64,000 nucleotides of DNA from Chamaea fasciata. Taxonomy: Eukaryota > Chordata > Aves > Passeriformes > Sylviidae. Made by a program: the position numbers and the translations under genes. The stretch spans positions 92,615,637-92,679,636 of the forward strand of contig JARCOQ010000001.1 of the NCBI GenBank assembly GCA_029207755.1. Reading direction: 5' to 3'. Shown in pieces: positions 59,268 through 64,000 of the stretch; position 1 is the first letter of the stretch; each line of letters opens with the position of its first letter. A model generated the notes under the pieces. It did no database searches. It saw only the letters and a program-made list of their open reading frames with translations, and had not been told where the DNA came from.

Positions 59268-60474
59268 AGTGCATGATTTGGAGGTGTTTCTTGACCATCT
59301 CTCTAAACATGTAGTACTCGTTCAAGACTGTAGCACTACCATTCTACAGCTTTGCTCTGCTCTTTCCCCACAGTATGATCTGTGCCATGACAATAAAATA
59401 TATATTGCTCTTAATTTAAGCTAAGACAGGATTCATAATCTGTTTGATAAAAAGGCTGTACCAGTTATGACGTGGCTTGATGTTAAGGTGATGTGCACTG
59501 TATAAATAATTACATAATAAAAATAATTAAGTACCTTTATAAATAATAAATAAATAAGTACCTTTACTCCCTCACAGCAGTAGTGTAACCTTTTTTTATT
59601 CCTGAGTTATTACATGCACACAAAGGGTTTTCTAGAGGACCGAAAACATCTTGTCAAGCAGTGCTGCTACCTAACACTGTATTAAAAGCTTCAAGACTTG
59701 TTTTGGTATTAGTCCCTTTCTCTTATATTCATCTAAACATTATTTTCACTTAGATGGAATCTCAAGTGAAAATAAAAATAAATAGGTATCCTTACCTTCT
59801 TGAAAATTATTTCTCATGCTTTTGCTTTACATTTTTCGTGTTGCCACACATCAAAATCTAATCTCTCAATAAACTCAGCTTGTGCATTACACTTTCTTTC
59901 ATCACATGGCCCTTGAGAGAGCATGAGAGTATTTTTTAATACCATGAGGTATTTTCTAGTACAAGATGATAAAGAACAGGATCCTTTTTATTTTCTCACT
60001 TTGATGCAACAGGGACACAGAAGGACAAATTCCTTGCAAATAACACAAAAAACATTTTAAAGAAAAACTGAGCTTCTTATTGCATTAACGTTGACATGAG
60101 GACCCATGGTCTCTTTGCATGGGCCTCCTAAAGATACCATGCAAATCAAATCAATTCAAGTACCTTTTGTCATATTAAGTTATAGTACATGTGCTGTAGA
60201 TCCAGGATGTTGGAACATCCAAAAGATTCTAAAGCTTTAGTTAGGCTTGGATAATCATCAAAAGCTTGGAAAGTTTTCTGTGCTATATGAACTATTTTTA
60301 TCCGTGAAATCAGGCTGGAAATCTCCCAAGACTGGGTCCTGGGTAAGATTATTGTTATTTCAATCATCTGGCTAAAGAAAGAGCCTATTGTCATGTGTGA
60401 TTATTGGCCTAATCCTGAAAACCATGCACAATGCTTTCAAACATGAAGTCAGTAAAGGTAAGCACAATAATATC
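59268..60474. other. No gene seen; AT-rich duplicated unit
   Basis: At 59500-59567 an AT-rich stretch contains a unit ending AAGTACCTTTA twice, about 28 bp apart, a small imperfect tandem duplication. The rest is AT-rich DNA without recognised genes. Confidence 0.55.
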
Positions 60475-60497
60475 TATATATATATATATATATATAT
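60475..60497. repeat. TA dinucleotide microsatellite, about 11 units
   Basis: Uninterrupted TA run following an orphan donor-like AAAG/GTAAGC at 60458. Confidence 0.9.
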
Positions 60498-63136
60498 CAG
60501 GAGCTATTTCTACCTGAGCAAAAGAGTGAAAACACCGGCAGAGAGACAAACTAATGTTGTGTACCACATTTTCCTACTTGTTTGAACTATAAATAAACAG
60601 AGCAGGACCTTGTTGGGAAGGGCTCCTTTCTTCTTCTGCCTTAGTGTACAGTAACAGTAACTTGGTTGATGAGTGTGGGTCTAGTAATTCTAATAATACT
60701 TTTGAATATATAGTACTCTTATTTGACATCGAAAGCTGGAGGGAGGTAGTCATCTTGATAGAGAAAAATACTCCATTATTGAATGGGAATATTTTTAGTG
60801 TTAGTCATTTAGTGCGTGAATCAATGAGTGCACATGTATGTAATATATTCAGTATTTGCAAACTCCTTTCCAAGATGTAGTATATAGTACAAATGGTATA
60901 AACTTTACAGCTTCTTTGATATGCTAGAGTGAGTGCTCTTAGCATTTTTGATGACTCACACTGTCACTTGTGAATTAATAAGTGATGTGAACTCTTCAGT
61001 GTAATGAACCCTATCATTTATTAAAAAGGGAAAACTGTTCCTGTAATTAGTGCAGTGATGTTTGATAAGAAAAGTGTTTTTGAGGGACTATTACTAAATA
61101 TTGTCAGTAAATACTGTTTGTTTTTATGCTTGGCAAAGCACTGTCTGGTAGCCCACTTGATGAAATTTAGTGAAGAATTTGTGGTAAAAGCATTTTTTAA
61201 CAAATTTTGTCTACTATATTATCATTTTCTAAAAATTAAAATATTGAGAATATTGAAAATATCGGAATTTGCAGTAAAGGGTTCTGTCCAAGACATGTCT
61301 TCCTAAATCCCAGAATGTTAGCATGGGATTTGTGGGTTATTAAAAGGGCATGAAAAAGAATTAGTGACAATGTAAGCAACATGGTTTTTTACTTCCCTCA
61401 ATGTACATTAAAATTGTGGATTGGAAGGTGAGCTCTGTATCCTTCAAAATGGCCTTGAATTTTTTGTATGTTCCAAAAATCAAATGGGAGAAGTCTCTGA
61501 ATTCTTACATTTTTCACCAAAAATAAGGACACTTTGTACTGCTTTCACTGTTTGAAAAAAAAATAATTCAGAGGACATTAGGCACCATTGCTTGTCTGCT
61601 TTCATTTACTCCCCATAGGTGAATGCAGGAAAGGAAATGAAAAATCATGAAAAAACGGAAGGGGTTTTTTTAGTATTTAGTTATGGGGGATATATCTAAA
61701 TACAGCCTTAAAATCCCAATAGTAATAGATTGTGTTAAAATGCTATCTGGTAGTCATTGAGTTGTTTGGGGAAAAAAAATTGGAAAACCATGGCTGACAC
61801 ACGTATTTTCCAAGACTGTTATTGAATTTAGCCTCATTCCTTAAGATGGAAATGACCATGAAGAACTTCAAAAGAGTGTCACTGCGTTTTAAAAATTTTG
61901 GGTTTAAACATTTTTTAGTGCTTAATATAAATCTGTGTGTAGTCAATCCTAAATTTCAGTTGAATTGAACATTAAGGTTCAGCACCAGTCTTTGAGATTT
62001 AGCAAAGTGATTTGCAGGCACAAGTCATTAAGAGCTTGAGACAGAAATAGTCATATATGTTAATAGCTTTACAGGTTAGCAAACCCAGTAGTTTCAGCGA
62101 GCATGTTCTTGCCTGTGATGCTATTCCCATGCATGATTGTACTACTAGATTTTTTGAGTGCATGGATATATACGTAAGTATGATTACCAAGTTTCCATTT
62201 CTGATGTAATTGTTTGCTTGTATACATTTTGTTTATAATAAGCAGACTTCGTTTAAAATGTAGCCCTCAGAGAATTTCTGTTTTTCAGAAATTAAATTTA
62301 CAAGATGTGTGGTTTCTACACTTTGTATCCCCTGTTATCAGAATTGTGGATTGTCTTTGAAATAATATTATAAAGGTCAATTCTATTGTACAGATGAGTT
62401 GCCAAGCAATAGACAGAACACTGAAGGCTTTTTGTAGGATCTCAAATGAAAAAGAGGGAAAACAAAAGGATGATAGAAAGTTATTAGTTATTACATTATT
62501 AGTTAAGTAGCTGATTCCAAATGACATATACTGTCAATAAAATCTTCCCTTATTGGCTTTAAAATCATCCTCAAAATTATTCTGTTTTGCTCCAGGGATT
62601 ACCTATCATTCTAGACTCTAGAAACAAACATGAATAGCAAGTCAGATTTCTATTTTGTGTATCTATGCTGCTCTGTTGTGGTCAGTGATAAATGCTCTCA
62701 GTGATGGATTGGCTTAAACTTCCTACCATTTAGATTTCATGTCACAAAGTGTTATTATAAATTTATTGCCATCTATGGAAGCTTGAATATAATTTTAAAA
62801 GGGAACAGAAGCTATATTTCAGCTAAGTGGACCTTTCCTTTCCATTCCTGTCACTATATAATCTTCAATGAACAGAAATTAAGGTATGAACCAGTTTTTA
62901 AATATGGCCAACTTGGGCATTGAATAAATAATTAGAAAACTAGCCGTTTTGTGAAGTAGCCAGCAGTTAATACACTTGGAAAAATAGCTTAAAGATATCA
63001 GTTCCTGTTACTTAGAAAGAACATGCTTGTTTTAAGTTCAGTTTTATATAACATAAGAGTTTGGCTATATATTTTCTTGTTGGACAAATGGCAGTTGTTG
63101 CTCAGGACTTACAAATATGCATGAATTAACATAATG
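60498..63136. other. No gene seen
   Basis: AT-rich DNA with frames up to 83 codons on either strand, none recognised. No mobile element was identified. Confidence 0.6.
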
Positions 63137-63372
63137 ATAGAATCATAGAGTCGTAGAATTAGCCTGGCTTGGAAGGGGCCTTAAAGATCATCTTTAGATA
63201 AAGAGCCAATTCCCTTGTGTTCAGGGACACTTTTCGCTGGACCAGGCTGCTCAGAGCTGAGCCTGGCCTTGAACACTGCCGGGGATGTGGCATTCACAAC
63301 ATCTCTGGGCAACCTGTTGCAGGGCCTCACCACTGTCACAGTAAAGACATTTTTCCTAATACCTATCTATTA
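63137..63372 (-). mobile_element. CR1 LINE, 3' fragment
   Basis: On plus it starts ATAGAATCATAGAGTCGTAG, the reverse complement of the CR1 octamer tail. Then come TTGGAAGGGGCCTTAAAGATCATC, CAGGGACACTTTTCGCTGGACCAGGCTGCTCAGAGC, GCCTTGAACACTGCCGGGGATG and CTGGGCAACCTGTTGCAGGGCCTCACCACTGTCACAGTAAAG. The copy is on minus and about 235 bp long, 5'-truncated. An orphan donor-like TAAG/GTAAGT sits just outside it on plus. Confidence 0.95.
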
Positions 63373-64000
63373 ATAGTAAGGTAAGTATGTGTTGTTCCTA
63401 CCAGCAACTCTAAGAAATAGAATTTCCGATTGACCTATTGGCTTGAACATTCAGAGTCTGAAGGGCTTGTCCATGGCAGGGCACTTCACAGGGAAGGTGT
63501 AGCTCTGAATGCGGTCATGGGCTTCTATGTCTCTCTGTCTCTGTGACAGCTGTGATGACTCAGAATATTAACCAGATCACTTTTTAATGCTAGTTTAGCT
63601 AAGCAGCTGCAAAACAGATAGCTTTTCAATTCTTTAGATTCTTTTTTTGTCATTCTCTTGTATCTTTCCTTATGAAATTAAAAACCTCACAATTGTGCTA
63701 AAATAGGCTGTAATAAAGCCAGTGCATGCAAGTTTTAAACAATTGTTTTAGCACTGTAATTTTAAAGCACTTAATGAAAGTCATTGTTTTAGATCTAGTC
63801 ATGTAAGTGTAAAATTATGAAAGTCTGCCCTATTAATCAAGTTGCTTTTGAATTCTAAAGAGATTCTGAGGTAGGAGTTTGCTCAGTGAGACATAATTGT
63901 TTTTCCAGCTCAATACAGACTAGTCCCATTATTCATGTTTTCTTTTCAATAAGAATTCACACAGTAATTCTAAGCACTTATGATAATTACAAAGGACATT
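63373..64000. other. No gene seen
   Basis: AT-rich DNA. The last 300 bp carry several homeodomain-like AATTAT and CTATTAATC cores and an AACAATTGTTTTAGCAC block, but nothing that supports a call. Confidence 0.5.

Overview
This window is noncoding vertebrate DNA, most likely from a bird and probably a songbird. The sequence is AT-rich, with no compact operons and no reading frame longer than 178 codons. It holds four copies of the CR1 LINE (one on each strand near positions 18.5 kb and 63.2 kb on minus, 46.9 kb and 58.5 kb on plus), including the ATTCTATG-type 3' ends that are typical of avian CR1. A roughly 500-bp solo retroviral LTR at 56.4 kb resembles passerine endogenous retrovirus LTRs as I remember them; that resemblance is the only reason for preferring a songbird. 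Two degraded MIR SINEs near 37.5-38.0 kb are old amniote repeats.

I do not recognise any protein-coding gene. None of the open frames looks like a known family, and most overlap open frames on the other strand, as expected by chance in a window of this size. The window therefore looks like a gene desert or a piece of a very large intron.

Layout. 0-6 kb: featureless AT-rich DNA. 6.1-6.4 kb and 8.3-8.8 kb: two small GC/CpG-rich patches with transcription-factor-like sites, the second followed at 9.0-9.2 kb by a mirrored pair of homeodomain-like sites. 9.5-18.4 kb: low-complexity tracts, two LTR-start-like fragments and an AT microsatellite. 18.5 kb: a CR1 3' end. 20.2-25.1 kb, minus strand: a TATA/CCAAT-like promoter candidate, a first-exon-like segment ending in a consensus donor, and two further splice-bounded segments in compatible phase; this is the best candidate for a transcribed unit. 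26.7-29.4 kb: a cluster that reads like conserved noncoding (enhancer) DNA. 32.9-33.8 kb and 43.4-44.9 kb, plus strand: short splice-bounded exon-like segments. 37.5-38.0 kb: two MIRs. 46.8-47.5 kb: an internal CR1 reverse-transcriptase fragment without its 3' end. 50.2 kb: a 55-bp TA repeat. 56-64 kb: the solo LTR, a CR1 with a complete 3' end and a final CR1 tail.

The parts do not form a visible pathway. The most that can be inferred is regulatory DNA and possible exons of a long-range or noncoding transcript. I did not find evidence of a novel biological system; the items most worth checking are the minus-strand exon chain and the 27.9-28.6 kb element.
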